A stretch of 64,000 nucleotides of DNA from Pedobacter sp. Leaf216. Lineage in GTDB: Bacteria > Bacteroidota > Bacteroidia > Sphingobacteriales > Sphingobacteriaceae. A program made the translations under genes and the position numbers. This document shows, in pieces, positions 34,373 to 44,517 of the stretch (positions are counted from its first letter, which is position 1; each line of letters opens with the position of its first letter). The stretch covers positions 35,603 through 99,602 of the forward strand of contig NZ_LMKM01000003.1 in the NCBI RefSeq assembly GCF_001421515.1. The letters are read 5' to 3'. Below the pieces are notes generated by a model. The model worked only from the letters and a program-made list of their open reading frames with translations, ran no database searches and had not been told where the DNA came from.

Positions 34373-35528
34373 CCTCCTTAATCTTTTTTGGCTCCTTATC
34401 CAGGTTTTGATAGGCTATAACCTGGTACTTCCATTATTAATGGTTGTACTCTCCGTTTTTGTGCGTAGCAGATTGAAAAAAACTTTGGTAAAGCAATTAC
34501 CTGATTATGCAATTATTGTAACTGCTTACGAACAAATAGATTATTTGCAACAGGTTGTGAAATCTTTGCTTGATTTGAATTATAGTAATTACATGATTTA
34601 TATCGTTGCAGATAATTGTTCGGCAGCTGTATTAACATTTAATTCAGACCGTGTTTTGGTTTTAAGGCCTCCGCATACGCTTGCCAGTAACGTTAAATCT
34701 CATGATTATGCAATTAAAAACTTTACCAGAGCCCATGATATCATTACCATTATAGATAGTGATAATTTGGTGCATCCTGAATATATCAATGAACTGAACA
34801 ACTATTTCGACCAGGGATTTGAAGCCGTACAAGGGCTTAGGGCAGCTAAAAACTTAAACAGCACCTACGCCTGCCTGGATGCGGCCAGAGATTTATATTA
34901 TCACTTTTACGATGGGGAGTTGCTTTTTAAGCTTGGCTCATCTGCAACCCTGGCAGGCTCGGGGATGGCATTTAAAGCTGATTTATACCGCGAGGCTATC
35001 GCAAAACTTGATTTTCATGGTGCTGGATTTGATAAGGTGGTTCAGGCGGGCATTCTACTTTCGGGTAAAAGAATAGCTTTTGCCAAAAATGCAATTGTAT
35101 ACGATGAAAAAACCGTCAATTCTGCCCAACTTGTTAATCAACGCGCCAGGTGGATCAATACCTGGTTCCGTTTCTGCGGTTACGGCATAAGTATAATTGG
35201 CAAAGGAATAAAGAGAATGAATTTAAACCAGATGCTTTTTGGTATTATTCTGCTTAGGCCACCTTTGTTTATTTTTCTTATTCTATCGGTTTTTTTCCTC
35301 ATGATCAATTTGTTAACAGGAAGTGTAGCCGCGGTTTACTGGGTTGTTGCAATTTTTTGCTTCTTAATCAGCTTTTTAATTGCTTTGTTGAGACAGCCAA
35401 CTGATGCCCGCATTTACAAATCGCTGGCAGGTATTCCAAAATTCATTTATTATCAGGTAGTTTCCCTTATCTATGCCAGAACTGCAAATAAGCGATCAGT
35501 AGCAACCAAACACATTATTCAACCCTAA
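34362..35528 (+). CDS. Membrane glycosyltransferase, GT2 family
   Basis: The enzyme has a GT-A core (AIIVTAYEQIDYLQQ, then a D in IVADNC and IIDSDNLVHPEY for the DxD-type metal site) and the QxxRW-like motif QRARWIN, flanked by an N-terminal helix and two or three C-terminal helices (about 315-370). That arrangement is typical of processive or membrane-bound GT2 enzymes. An in-frame ATG at 34314 would add 16 residues; 34362 is preferred because it overlaps the preceding small frame and starts just before the hydrophobic helix. Confidence 0.88.
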   Translation: MINNLLNLFWLLIQVLIGYNLVLPLLMVVLSVFVRSRLKKTLVKQLPDYAIIVTAYEQIDYLQQVVKSLLDLNYSNYMIYIVADNCSAAVLTFNSDRVLVLRPPHTLASNVKSHDYAIKNFTRAHDIITIIDSDNLVHPEYINELNNYFDQGFEAVQGLRAAKNLNSTYACLDAARDLYYHFYDGELLFKLGSSATLAGSGMAFKADLYREAIAKLDFHGAGFDKVVQAGILLSGKRIAFAKNAIVYDEKTVNSAQLVNQRARWINTWFRFCGYGISIIGKGIKRMNLNQMLFGIILLRPPLFIFLILSVFFLMINLLTGSVAAVYWVVAIFCFLISFLIALLRQPTDARIYKSLAGIPKFIYYQVVSLIYARTANKRSVATKHIIQP

Positions 35529-35538
35529 ATACAGCAAT

Positions 35539-36738
35539 TTGGAAAACTTAGATATTATCATCGTAGGGCAGCAGGGCTGGGATACCAAAATAGGGAGTAA
35601 TTGCAAAGATATTGCTGTACAATTTTCGGCCGCTAACCGTGTTTTATATGTTAACCCATCGCTTGATCGGATTACAAAATGGCGTAACGGAAAAGATAAG
35701 GAGGTTATTGAAAAGCTTGATGTTATTGCTGGCAAAAAAAACGGCCTCGAAAAAATTAATGACAATTTATATGTTTTAAATTGTGATTGCCTGTTAGAAT
35801 CCATCAACTTTTTACCTCCAGGGCAAATTTACAACTACCTCAACAGGCTTAATAATAAAAGGCTGTTTAAGGCCATAAAAAAAGTAACCGATAGTTTATC
35901 CTTTAAAAACGATGTGCTGTTTAATGATAGCGACATGTTTAGAAGTTTCTTTCTAAAAACGCTTCTAAAGCCAAAATTGAGCATTTATTACTCACGCGAC
36001 AATATGCTCGCGACAGATTATTATAAAAAACACGGGGCCTATATGGAACCCAAAATAATTGCCCAAAGTGATTTATGTTTCGCAAATTCTGCCTATTTAG
36101 CGAGTTACTGTCAAAAATATAACCCAAATTCGTACAATGTAGGGCAAGGATGTGATTTTACAGCTTTCGATGAATTTGTTCCGGGTAGGGAAGAAAAAAA
36201 ATTGGCGCATATTGCATATCCAAGAATTGGCTATGTTGGCGTTTTAACTGCTGCCCGATTAGATATTTCGCTCATTGCAAATATTGCAAATGCTAAACCT
36301 GACTGGAATATTGTATTGGTTGGGCCCGAAGATACCAGCTTTCAGCAAAGTACTTTACACCAGTTACCTAATGTTCATTTCTTAGGTGCCCGGCCAGTAA
36401 CTGAACTGCCTGGTTTTATTGATGAATTTGATATCTGTATTAATCCTCAGCTGGTTAATGCACTTACTATTGGCAATTATCCAAGAAAAATTGATGAGTA
36501 TCTTGCATTTGGAAAACCTACAATAGCCACTAAAACGGATGCGATGGAGCCATTCCGCGATCATGTACTTTTGGCAAATGATGCTAAAGGTTATTGTGAT
36601 GGTATAGAAAAACTTTTAAATGAAAAAGATCCGGTTTTGATAGATGAGCGGAAAGCTTTTGCCCGGTCGCATACCTGGAAAAACTCAGTTGGGATGATGT
36701 ACGGATATATCAATAAAGTTAATCCTGTTGGCACATGA
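35539..36738 (+). CDS. GT-B-fold glycosyltransferase (GT4-like), TTG start
   Basis: The coding frame appears to begin with TTG at 35539, ten bases after the previous stop; no ATG fits the conserved N-terminal strand (NLDIIIVGQQGWDT). The C-terminal half carries GT4-like features (IGYVGVLTAARLD, WNIVLVGPED, FLGARPVTELPGF and the acidic GNYPRKIDEYLAFGKP). It transfers a sugar from a nucleotide donor during repeat-unit assembly; donor and acceptor are unknown. The last four bases overlap the next gene. Confidence 0.88.
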   Translation: MENLDIIIVGQQGWDTKIGSNCKDIAVQFSAANRVLYVNPSLDRITKWRNGKDKEVIEKLDVIAGKKNGLEKINDNLYVLNCDCLLESINFLPPGQIYNYLNRLNNKRLFKAIKKVTDSLSFKNDVLFNDSDMFRSFFLKTLLKPKLSIYYSRDNMLATDYYKKHGAYMEPKIIAQSDLCFANSAYLASYCQKYNPNSYNVGQGCDFTAFDEFVPGREEKKLAHIAYPRIGYVGVLTAARLDISLIANIANAKPDWNIVLVGPEDTSFQQSTLHQLPNVHFLGARPVTELPGFIDEFDICINPQLVNALTIGNYPRKIDEYLAFGKPTIATKTDAMEPFRDHVLLANDAKGYCDGIEKLLNEKDPVLIDERKAFARSHTWKNSVGMMYGYINKVNPVGT

Positions 36739-37601
36739 GAGTTGCAAATATAATAATGGCATATAAAAACCCAATGCAATTGGGTTTGATGATTGAAGCC
36801 ATGGCGCATCCGGAATTTGATTTTTATATACACCTGGATAAGAAAATTAACATAGCCAACTTTCAGTATTTGCAGCATTTGCCAAATGTATATTTTATTG
36901 CTAACCGCACCGTTTGCAACTGGGGAGGTTTTCAGTTTGTGCAGGCCATTTTAAGGTCTTTAGAAGAAATTTTGCATAAAAACATCTCTTACGATTTCTA
37001 TAATTTACTTAGTGCACAGGATTATCCAATAAAACCTATAGAGGTTATTGCCGATTTTTATAGGCAGAATATTGGTAAGAGTTTTGTTTCTTATGATATG
37101 GAAGCGAATGAAAATTGGTGGAGCCATGCGCGTTCGCGGTTTGAAAGTTATCATTTTACCGACTTCAAATTTAGAGGTAAATACTTGCTTCAGCGTGCTA
37201 TAAACCATGTTTTACCCAAAAGAAAGTTTCCCCTGCCAGCAAAATTGTACGGTACTTGTATTTCCAGTTGGTGGTCTATCTCATCAGAATGTGCGGCATA
37301 TCTTACTAGTTACATTAAAGATCAGCCCCAGCTGATGCGTTTTATGAAATATACCTGGGCAGCAGATGAGTTTTTTATTGCCACCCTGCTAATGGATTCT
37401 CCATATAAGGATACCATAGTAAATGATAATTTACGGTTCATTACTTGGGATGAAAATCTACCGAACCCTCTAATTTTAAAATCAGCAGATTTTGCAGGTA
37501 TTCGCAGTTCGGAAAAATTATTTGCACGCAAGTTTGATATTGATATCGATGCGGAAATTCTCTCTCAAATTAATGAAAAAATCCTGACAAATGTTCTATA
37601 A
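36735..37601 (+). CDS. GT14-like beta-glycosyltransferase (core-2/I-branching family)
   Basis: The 288-aa protein shows GT14 features: an N-terminal ANIIMAYKNP, HLDKK near residue 33, YDFYNLLSAQDYPIKP at ~80-95, the SWWSIS stretch and WAADEFFIATLL near 215. Bacterial members transfer GlcNAc or xylose in beta linkage. ATGA overlap with the preceding gene indicates coupled translation. It would add a side branch or linkage in the repeat unit. Confidence 0.9.
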   Translation: MRVANIIMAYKNPMQLGLMIEAMAHPEFDFYIHLDKKINIANFQYLQHLPNVYFIANRTVCNWGGFQFVQAILRSLEEILHKNISYDFYNLLSAQDYPIKPIEVIADFYRQNIGKSFVSYDMEANENWWSHARSRFESYHFTDFKFRGKYLLQRAINHVLPKRKFPLPAKLYGTCISSWWSISSECAAYLTSYIKDQPQLMRFMKYTWAADEFFIATLLMDSPYKDTIVNDNLRFITWDENLPNPLILKSADFAGIRSSEKLFARKFDIDIDAEILSQINEKILTNVL

Positions 37602-37658
37602 AAAAATAAAAACAGCCTTTACGGAATATAGCGTTTTAGATCAAATATTCGATCAATC

Positions 37659-38750
37659 ATGATGAAACATAGATTTTTAGTGTTGGATATGTTCAGGGGA
37701 ATATTTGCATCCCTTGTTGTACTCTATCACATGAGCGCTTTTTCTGCTACCCCAATATTAAACAACAGCTTTGTAATGAATGCTGATATGTTTGTAGATT
37801 TTTTCTTTGTACTTAGTGGATTTGTTATTTGCTATTCCTATCAGCAGATTGATGATGTTGAGGAATTAAAATTATTTTTAACCAAAAGAATCAGGAGATT
37901 ATATCCTCTGCATTTATTAATGTTGTTAATTTTCCTCGCGATAGAAGGAATTAAACTCGGTTTGGTTAACCACATCAAAATTAACAACTTTCTTGATAAC
38001 TCAGCAATTACATTTTTTTCTTCCTTATTTCTCATCAACTCAGTCAAACTCCCTCATGTACACGATGTGAGTTGGAATTTGGTAAGCTGGTCTATAAGTG
38101 CCGAGGTAATCAGTTATTTATTATTTGCTATCAGCTGCTATATTATAAGTGTACGGAAGATAAAAATCTCAAAACCAATAGTTTATTTGTTAATAGCCAT
38201 TTTAGCTGCAGTGTTTCTGTATGCCATAACAGGCTCATTTAAGCTAGATTATACCTATGATTATGGTTTTTTAAGAGGATTAATAGGGTTTTTCGCCGGT
38301 GCGTGTTGTCTATATTGCTTTCAATACCTGCATCAGAAATATGCTCAACTCGGGCAATCGCTATTTACCGTGCTGGAAGTTGTGGCGCTGATTTTAATTG
38401 GCGTTGTAATTGTTTGTGGCCAGTTACTAAAACATTACGGTTTCATTTACGAAATTGTCTTTTTTATATCGATAATGATATTTGCATTTGAAAAAGGACT
38501 GGTTTCAAAATCCATCATCAAAATCGATCTATTCAAAAAACTTGGTAAGTATTCCTACTCCATTTACATGGTACATACGCTGTTTATCAGTATGTTTAAT
38601 GTGATTTTCATCAGGCTCTTTAAATTGCCTGAAGAAGCTTATGCCTACTTGTTTATCCCAAATTGTATTGTGATTTATTATGCTGCAAGGTTTACCTATC
38701 AACACATAGAAATGAGATTTCAGTATAAATTGAAGAAAAAGGTATTGTAG
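37659..38750 (+). CDS. Acyltransferase-3 family membrane protein (OafA-like)
   Basis: The 363-aa protein has about ten transmembrane helices. The N-terminus shows FLVLDMFRGIFASLVVLYHM with the conserved His-type motif, and DFFFVLSGFVICY follows; RRLYPLHLLMLL contains the RxxP motif. These enzymes O-acylate (usually acetylate) sugars of surface polysaccharides at the inner membrane. It is the last gene of the plus-strand operon and meets the minus-strand genes tail to tail with 5 bases between stops. Confidence 0.92.
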   Translation: MMKHRFLVLDMFRGIFASLVVLYHMSAFSATPILNNSFVMNADMFVDFFFVLSGFVICYSYQQIDDVEELKLFLTKRIRRLYPLHLLMLLIFLAIEGIKLGLVNHIKINNFLDNSAITFFSSLFLINSVKLPHVHDVSWNLVSWSISAEVISYLLFAISCYIISVRKIKISKPIVYLLIAILAAVFLYAITGSFKLDYTYDYGFLRGLIGFFAGACCLYCFQYLHQKYAQLGQSLFTVLEVVALILIGVVIVCGQLLKHYGFIYEIVFFISIMIFAFEKGLVSKSIIKIDLFKKLGKYSYSIYMVHTLFISMFNVIFIRLFKLPEEAYAYLFIPNCIVIYYAARFTYQHIEMRFQYKLKKKVL

Positions 38751-38755
38751 ATTAA

Positions 38756-39550
38756 TTACTTTAACCTTTTCATGGTAAGTATATCGAGATTGTATTTTAC
38801 CTGGCGGTAACTATCGCGCAATACTTTAATCAATATGTTCGGGCGGTGTTTCCAATTTGTTCTTTGCATGGTGCTTGGCTCGCTAACTGAATTGCGTTGT
38901 AACAGCAGATTTGCAAAATCTTTATAAAACAAGCCTTTTCCTTTATTCTGGATAAAGGATATACACATTTTATATTCCGTCATATCGCCTTTAATGCCTT
39001 CAGGATACCTTCCGAATTTGTTGAAAAAATTAGATCTTCTTAAATGCGGGTGATCGGTATAAAAATAGATTTTCGAATAATCAAGGCCCATTGTTGGAAC
39101 ATACATCTCATCGAAATCATCGTTAAAAGGTTTAAGATAAGGGTAGGCATAATAGGCGTAAAATTTAACAATATCCAATTCCGCATTGTTGGCCATAGCA
39201 CTCAGTGCTGAGCTTAGCTTTTCGCCAAAAAGAGCACCAGGCTCAAAATCTTCCTGCAGATATAAGGTATAGGGCTTTAAAACTGCATCCTGTCCTTTGT
39301 TCAGGTTATTGCCCAAGCCACGGTTGTTTTCCGTTCCAATTAATCTGAAATCATAAAGCTTACTAAGTTCTGCTAACCGGTTGCGGATGATCAGGCTGCT
39401 GCCATCATCAGATACCACAATTTCGCCAAAATTACAGCCAATTTCTTTTAATTTGCCTAAAAGGTTTTCCAAGGAATCCGGCCTGTTATAATGGGTGATC
39501 AGTAATGATATTTCCGGAAAGTTAAATGCTTTCATAAAGAGTTTATTCAT
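38756..39550 (-). CDS. Glycosyltransferase, GT2 family
   Basis: A GT-A enzyme. The ATG at 39550 overlaps the stop of the preceding gene (ATGAATAA) and is preferred over one 36 bases upstream. Motifs: ISLLITHYNRPDSLENLLG, IVVSDDGSS, GLGNNLNKGQDAV and LYLQEDFEPG, where the acidic pair QED substitutes for DxD. It resembles enzymes labelled 'glycosyltransferase family A' in Bacteroidota capsule loci. Donor sugar is unknown. Confidence 0.85.
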   Translation of the reverse strand: MNKLFMKAFNFPEISLLITHYNRPDSLENLLGKLKEIGCNFGEIVVSDDGSSLIIRNRLAELSKLYDFRLIGTENNRGLGNNLNKGQDAVLKPYTLYLQEDFEPGALFGEKLSSALSAMANNAELDIVKFYAYYAYPYLKPFNDDFDEMYVPTMGLDYSKIYFYTDHPHLRRSNFFNKFGRYPEGIKGDMTEYKMCISFIQNKGKGLFYKDFANLLLQRNSVSEPSTMQRTNWKHRPNILIKVLRDSYRQVKYNLDILTMKRLK

Positions 39551-40406
39551 TTTTACTTGTCTTCGTATCATGCGCGGGGTGCGCACGCAACAGGCTGGTA
39601 AGGTTGCTAAATTCTAATTTTATCCTCGAAAGCAATGCAGCAGCAAAATCACCATCACGCTGTAAAGTACGTGGGGCTGTCCATGCTCGCGCTCGGTTAG
39701 TGCGTACCGGGATAATTTTTCCGAATTTCATTAGGTCAAAACACAATCTGCCGTCATCACCCCTGGTATTGTGCATAATATAGCCCGTTTTTAAGCCATA
39801 GGCTTTAACGTAGCCCATACTTATGCCAAAGGCATTTAAATAAGGCCGTTTTACCTGCCGCAGTTCTGCAGCTAAATCTTTTAGTTTTTCAAGAAGAAAA
39901 AGTTTCCAACGCGAAAAGCCAGGCTCAGGAATAAAAGAATAGCGGCCATATACGCAAGCAGTTCCAGGTATGGTAAGTTTCTCCATCATATCATCAACCC
40001 AGTTGACAGGATACACACAATCTGCATCTGCAAGCAAAATGTATTCGCCGTTTGCACGTTCCATTCCCATTTGCCTCGCCGGGCCACAACCCTGAATTTC
40101 TTGAAAATAATTTGTAATGTTCAGATTATCAAGTGTTTGTTGAGTCCTGTCGGTAGAATTATTGTTAACTACAATAATCTCCAGGGGATAATCGGTAACC
40201 AAATTGGCCAGGCTTGAAATATTACGGAGTATATTTAGTTCCTCGTTCCAGGCCGCGATTAAAATTGTTACAACAGGCTTAGGACTTTGCAGTTTACTTA
40301 GTTTGGTGTTAATTCCCTGGAAAAAAGATGGAGGTACCTCGTTAATGCTTTTAAAAGCAAACTCATATTGATCCAACCATTTTGGTGCTGAAAATATCGT
40401 GTTCAT
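39543..40406 (-). CDS. Glycosyltransferase, GT2 family
   Basis: The 287-aa GT-A enzyme has VVTILIAAWNEELNILRNI at ~43-61, IIVVNNNSTDRTQQ, GPARQMGMERANGEYILLADADCVYP (as pieces around 105-135) with the DAD metal motif, and RGDDGRLCFDLM toward the C-terminus. It has no membrane segment. It overlaps the next gene by eight bases and follows the flippase by 15, so the minus-strand genes 42875-38756 form one operon. Confidence 0.9.
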   Translation of the reverse strand: MNTIFSAPKWLDQYEFAFKSINEVPPSFFQGINTKLSKLQSPKPVVTILIAAWNEELNILRNISSLANLVTDYPLEIIVVNNNSTDRTQQTLDNLNITNYFQEIQGCGPARQMGMERANGEYILLADADCVYPVNWVDDMMEKLTIPGTACVYGRYSFIPEPGFSRWKLFLLEKLKDLAAELRQVKRPYLNAFGISMGYVKAYGLKTGYIMHNTRGDDGRLCFDLMKFGKIIPVRTNRARAWTAPRTLQRDGDFAAALLSRIKLEFSNLTSLLRAHPAHDTKTSKNE

Positions 40407-40421
40407 GGGTTAACAGTATTT

Positions 40422-41777
40422 TTAATTTGAAATTGTCCCCGAAGTCTTGAATCCATTGGATATAAATTTTTTAATTTCTCTAAAACTTAGGATGTAACTG
40501 TGAAAAATAGAGAAGTTCTGGTAGCCTTTATTAATGTAATAATAAGAAATAATAATGCCTATTAAAGTAGGGAAGAAGGTACCAATAACAAGTCCGTATA
40601 TATTGCCGAAAAGGTATACACCACCAAAGTCTGATATTACATTAACGATAACCATTACAATTACCTTGTATAAATTAATTTGCGGCCTGTGTATGGCATC
40701 AAGTGTAACGCTCATAAAGCGATCAGCAGGGTAAAGCAGGGCAATTGTTGCGCTAATTCTAAAAATATTAACTGCAATTTCACCAGCTTCGGTGCCATTG
40801 TACTTTCCGCCACCGATTATGGCAAGTGCATAACCTGCAAAGATGTATGTACCCAGTAAAAATGGGATGAGGCCAATTGTTATAATGCCAATGTATTTGC
40901 TCATGGTAGAAATGAGTTTGGCTTTGTTATTCTGATTAAAAGCACTTGATAAGGCCGGCATAGCGGTTGCAACAAAACTCCTCAACGGAATTTCTACAAC
41001 TTCCATAAGCCTGCGCCCAAGGTTGTAAACAGCCAGTGCAGACGGACCAAGCATAAAATTGATCACAAAGGTATCCGTAACGCCAAACAAGCTCGAGCTT
41101 ATTGATGTGCCAACGGTATATTTTCCAAAATCAAAAATTTCTTTTGTACAGGCTTTAGTGCGTTTGCCAATAAAAGCTATACCAGACCAACCTAAAATAA
41201 TGCATAAGATACTGGTAATTGCCCCTGCTAATATATTAATATACATTAGGTTATAAAGGTTATTCTGTTTTGTAAGTATAAGAAAACCCAGGCAGAGGAT
41301 AAGGAAAGCAACCTGAAAAACCCTGATATACATTAAGCGCCCAAAACGCAGGTCGCCCTGTGCAATGCACATTGTAACAATCATTGGCAGGGATGACAAG
41401 AGGTTGATGGAATAAAATTTTGCAAAGTAGATCAAACTCTCATCTTTGATCAAAAAAGCAATAAAAATAAGGGGTATGTTGAGCAATAATAAGATAATTG
41501 TTGTTGCAGTGGCTATAAACCATGTTGATCCGATAACTTCCTGACCTCTTGAAGGTGAGGTGCCTGCATAAAATTTTACAAAAGCAGTGGATAAAAATCC
41601 TTGCCTGAAGGTATCAAGAAAGGACAGCATGGATTGAAAGAAAAACCAAATTCCGATTTCTTTTATTGATAAAGAGCGGTAAAGGATAGCAGTGAATAAA
41701 AACGTTAATACCGACATGCCGCCGGTACCCATTAATGAGAGAAAATGTATGTTTTTAAGTTTCTGTACAATTTTCAT
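40422..41777 (-). CDS. Wzx-like polysaccharide flippase (MATE/PST superfamily)
   Basis: This is a 451-aa membrane protein with about 12-14 helices, few charged residues inside them and the usual N-terminal pattern (FLSLMGTGGMSVLTFLFTAILYRSL, split by me, then IWFFFQSMLSFLDTFRQG). Wzx proteins move undecaprenyl-linked repeat units from the cytoplasmic to the periplasmic leaflet. Together with the Wzy- and Wzz-like proteins it indicates the Wzy-dependent assembly route. Stop and start of adjoining genes are contiguous (41777/41778). Confidence 0.9.
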   Translation of the reverse strand: MKIVQKLKNIHFLSLMGTGGMSVLTFLFTAILYRSLSIKEIGIWFFFQSMLSFLDTFRQGFLSTAFVKFYAGTSPSRGQEVIGSTWFIATATTIILLLLNIPLIFIAFLIKDESLIYFAKFYSINLLSSLPMIVTMCIAQGDLRFGRLMYIRVFQVAFLILCLGFLILTKQNNLYNLMYINILAGAITSILCIILGWSGIAFIGKRTKACTKEIFDFGKYTVGTSISSSLFGVTDTFVINFMLGPSALAVYNLGRRLMEVVEIPLRSFVATAMPALSSAFNQNNKAKLISTMSKYIGIITIGLIPFLLGTYIFAGYALAIIGGGKYNGTEAGEIAVNIFRISATIALLYPADRFMSVTLDAIHRPQINLYKVIVMVIVNVISDFGGVYLFGNIYGLVIGTFFPTLIGIIISYYYINKGYQNFSIFHSYILSFREIKKFISNGFKTSGTISN

Positions 41778-42875
41778 TTATAGCGTATTAGTCATGCTTT
41801 GTTTAAGAGCTGTTTGGCCATCGTTTGATATTGGATTTATACCTAGGCGCGTTATAGTATCTTCGAAACTTTCTATAAATACCCGCTCAATCCATCGGTT
41901 TAAGTTAAATTCTGCGCTGCGTGGCAAGTAGCTATTGTCTTCAATAAATCCATCAGGTAGCTCAATATTTTCAATATCGATTATGGCAATCTGCTTTGGG
42001 TTGTAAATATCATCTTTGGCAACCCACTTATTGGTAGTAATTACTTTCTTGCCCGAACCTAAAGCATCCAATACCCGCATGGCCATGCCCGATTGTTTGG
42101 TGTTACTAACATCGATAATGGTTTTAGACATGGAAAGGTTGTTGATATAATTAGTTCTCGACATTTTTCCGAACTTAATCAGTTTCCAGTCAATTTTAAC
42201 GCCTTTTAGTCTTTCGATAATGAAATATCGGATGGGCATATAAAAATGAAATTTAACGGAGTAGTTATGCTTTTTTGCAAACTCCATAAACTTGAGTAAA
42301 CCTTTATAGCGTTCAGGAAGATAAGAGCCGAAATAAAAAAGATCGTATTTAAAATTTCCATTGTTGGTTTTTTCACCTAGTTCCTTTATTTCATCGGTAT
42401 AAAAGGTGGGCGAGTAGTTTAGTTGCGCATGGTCTTCAACATCTTTATAATCAAAAGTTAATTTCACATCAAACTCCGGCAGTATATTATATGCTGGTGT
42501 AAGGTTAATGAAAGGGCTGTTGGTGTTAGAATCCCACTGGTAATTGATAAGCTTTAATCCGGGATTAAGCGACTTAATTTTTTTTACAAACCACAATGGC
42601 ATCTTAAAACCTCTGATTACCAAAAAATAATCGAATTTTTTGTTGGTAATTTGGGTCAATATTTTTTTATAATGAAGCTCCTGGTAAGCCTCTAAGCGTG
42701 ATGGGTTTAGTCGGTTAATAATGCCGTATATAATACTGGTATCCCTTTCAGGAAAGTAATCAACCTTTGCACCATAATTATCCTCAAGTTTCTCAATTAA
42801 CTGCTGATGATAGTAGTAAAATTTTACGCCTATGTAAAGTATGTTCTTGTGCTGTAATTCAGGTCGGGTTATCAC
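41778..42875 (-). CDS. Glycosyltransferase-like protein (CgeB-type GT-B fold)
   Basis: The 365-aa protein has an N-terminal domain with LYIGVKFYYYHQQL and FDYFLVIRGFKMPLWF, a central INYQWDSNTNSPF and a C-terminal domain with DLFYFGSYLPERYKGL and, later, MAMRVLDALGSGKKVITTN, which matches the nucleotide-sugar end of GT-B enzymes of the CgeB group. These proteins are frequent in O-antigen loci, with uncharacterised specificity. It is the first gene of the minus-strand glycan operon, with its own motif-type promoter at 43000-43040. Confidence 0.75.
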   Translation of the reverse strand: MITRPELQHKNILYIGVKFYYYHQQLIEKLEDNYGAKVDYFPERDTSIIYGIINRLNPSRLEAYQELHYKKILTQITNKKFDYFLVIRGFKMPLWFVKKIKSLNPGLKLINYQWDSNTNSPFINLTPAYNILPEFDVKLTFDYKDVEDHAQLNYSPTFYTDEIKELGEKTNNGNFKYDLFYFGSYLPERYKGLLKFMEFAKKHNYSVKFHFYMPIRYFIIERLKGVKIDWKLIKFGKMSRTNYINNLSMSKTIIDVSNTKQSGMAMRVLDALGSGKKVITTNKWVAKDDIYNPKQIAIIDIENIELPDGFIEDNSYLPRSAEFNLNRWIERVFIESFEDTITRLGINPISNDGQTALKQSMTNTL

Positions 42876-42999
42876 TTGGTTGTTTATATTATAATGTGCA
42901 ATATTGAAGTGAATTTCCTCAACATCTGGTTTTTTGCCGTTTAAAATGATTTATTTTTTATTATTGCCTTCAGCTGTTACTTATCATAAATAGCAAGCT

Positions 43000-43040
43000 G
43001 AAAGGTATATACAATCGCCAGCTAAGGCAATAGCCCTTTT
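43000..43040 (-). promoter_or_regulatory. Extended-motif promoter of the 42875 glycan operon
   Basis: Read on the minus strand: AAAAGGGCTATTG (43040-43028), 20 bases, then TACCTTTC (43007-43000). The leader to the ATG at 42875 is ~120 nt. Confidence 0.7.
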
Positions 43041-43098
43041 CTACCAACTTTGTTTACATATTAAATTCTATTGGTAATGCTAACGAATTTCTATTTTT

Positions 43099-44466
43099 TT
43101 AATTAATAGTTGTGTATTCTTCCTGTTCAGGGTGAAGATTTATGGTAACATCATTTTTTTCAATCAGTTGCCTACCTATACTATTGTAATAATAGCCCAG
43201 GTCGATCATTTTTTCAAGATTGAATAAGTTTCTGCCATCAAAAATTACCCTTTCGTTCATTAAAATACTCATCTGATCGAAATCCGGATTGCGAAATACC
43301 GACCATTCAGTAGCAATTAAAAGCGCATCTACTCCCTTAATCGCCTGGTATTGGTTTGTGGCATAAGAAATTTTATCTCCAAAAAAGACTTTGGTATTTT
43401 CGCTTCCCTCAGGATCAAAAACTGTTATGGTAGCACCTTTAGAAAGTAATGCTTTTATAATGTATAGTGATGGTGCTTCTCTAATGTCATCGGTTTCCGG
43501 TTTAAAAGCCAGTCCCCATAAAGCAAAGTGTTTTCCGTTCACATCATCACCATAGTATTTAAGTACTTTATCAACAAGTACTGTTTTTTGACTGTCGTTA
43601 ACCTCGATTACCGATTTTAATATTTTGAAATCATATGCATAATCATCCGAAGCTTTTACCAATGCCTGCACATCTTTCGGAAAGCACGAACCTCCGTAAC
43701 CAATGCCAGGAAAAAGAAAGCGTTTTCCTATTCTTTCGTCGGCACCAATTCCTCTTCTAACTGAATCCACATCTGCTCCAACCAATTCGCACAGGTTGGC
43801 AATTTCGTTCATGAAAGTAATTTTTGTGGCCAAAAATGAATTGGCTGCATATTTAGTAAGTTCTGAAGATTTTTCATCCATAAACAGGATAGGATTCCCT
43901 TGGCGCACGTATGGTGAATATAAATCGCTCATTATTTTTGTTGCCTTTTCGCTGGTCGTTCCCAATACTACACGGTCTGGCTTCATAAAATCCTCTACGG
44001 CAACCCCTTCCCGTAAAAACTCGGGGTTAGAAACCACATCCACTTCAACCGTACTGTATTGCTCAAAAATTGCTTTAACCTTATCTGCGGTACCTACAGG
44101 AACAGTAGATTTGTTTACAATAACCTTATAATCAGTAATTAACGCAGCAATATCTTTGGCGGCACCTAAAATAAAAGAAAGATCGGCTGCTCCATCTCCA
44201 CCCGGAGGCGTTGGTAAAGCCATGAAAATAATTTGTGCCTCTTTAATGGCAGATGCAAGATCGGTTGTAAAGATTAGTCGGTTTTGGCTGATGTTGCGGT
44301 GGAAAAGTAATTCCAGCCCTGGTTCATATATCGGTAATATACCGCTTTGCATCTTTTCGATTTTATCGGTATTGATATCCACGCAGGTTACTTGATTACC
44401 CGTTTCTGCCAAACAAGTGCCTGTTACCAAGCCAACATAACCAGTGCCAATTACTGCTATTTTCAT
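43099..44466 (-). CDS. ugd: UDP-glucose 6-dehydrogenase
   Basis: The 455-aa enzyme has an N-terminal NAD motif (IAVIGTGYVGLVTG, 3-16), the STVPVGTADKV motif near 120, the hinge Lys region SSELTKYAANSFLATKI near 205 and the catalytic Cys in GYGGSCFPKD (about C259). The C-terminal UDP-binding domain contains LWGLAFKPETDDIREAPS. It oxidises UDP-glucose to UDP-glucuronate using two NAD+, supplying a uronic acid for an acidic polymer. It has its own promoter at 44518-44566. The length and all key residues are normal. Confidence 0.97.
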   Translation of the reverse strand: MKIAVIGTGYVGLVTGTCLAETGNQVTCVDINTDKIEKMQSGILPIYEPGLELLFHRNISQNRLIFTTDLASAIKEAQIIFMALPTPPGGDGAADLSFILGAAKDIAALITDYKVIVNKSTVPVGTADKVKAIFEQYSTVEVDVVSNPEFLREGVAVEDFMKPDRVVLGTTSEKATKIMSDLYSPYVRQGNPILFMDEKSSELTKYAANSFLATKITFMNEIANLCELVGADVDSVRRGIGADERIGKRFLFPGIGYGGSCFPKDVQALVKASDDYAYDFKILKSVIEVNDSQKTVLVDKVLKYYGDDVNGKHFALWGLAFKPETDDIREAPSLYIIKALLSKGATITVFDPEGSENTKVFFGDKISYATNQYQAIKGVDALLIATEWSVFRNPDFDQMSILMNERVIFDGRNLFNLEKMIDLGYYYNSIGRQLIEKNDVTINLHPEQEEYTTIN

Positions 44467-44517
44467 ATTTCTTTTTAAGGGCTATAATTTTTTTTCTGAT
44501 CTGATTTTTGATCAATG

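Noticed and set aside
38756..42875. Prophage or insertion sequence between the glycan genes
   Set aside because: No transposase, integrase, terminal repeats or target duplications are visible; gene spacing is operon-like.
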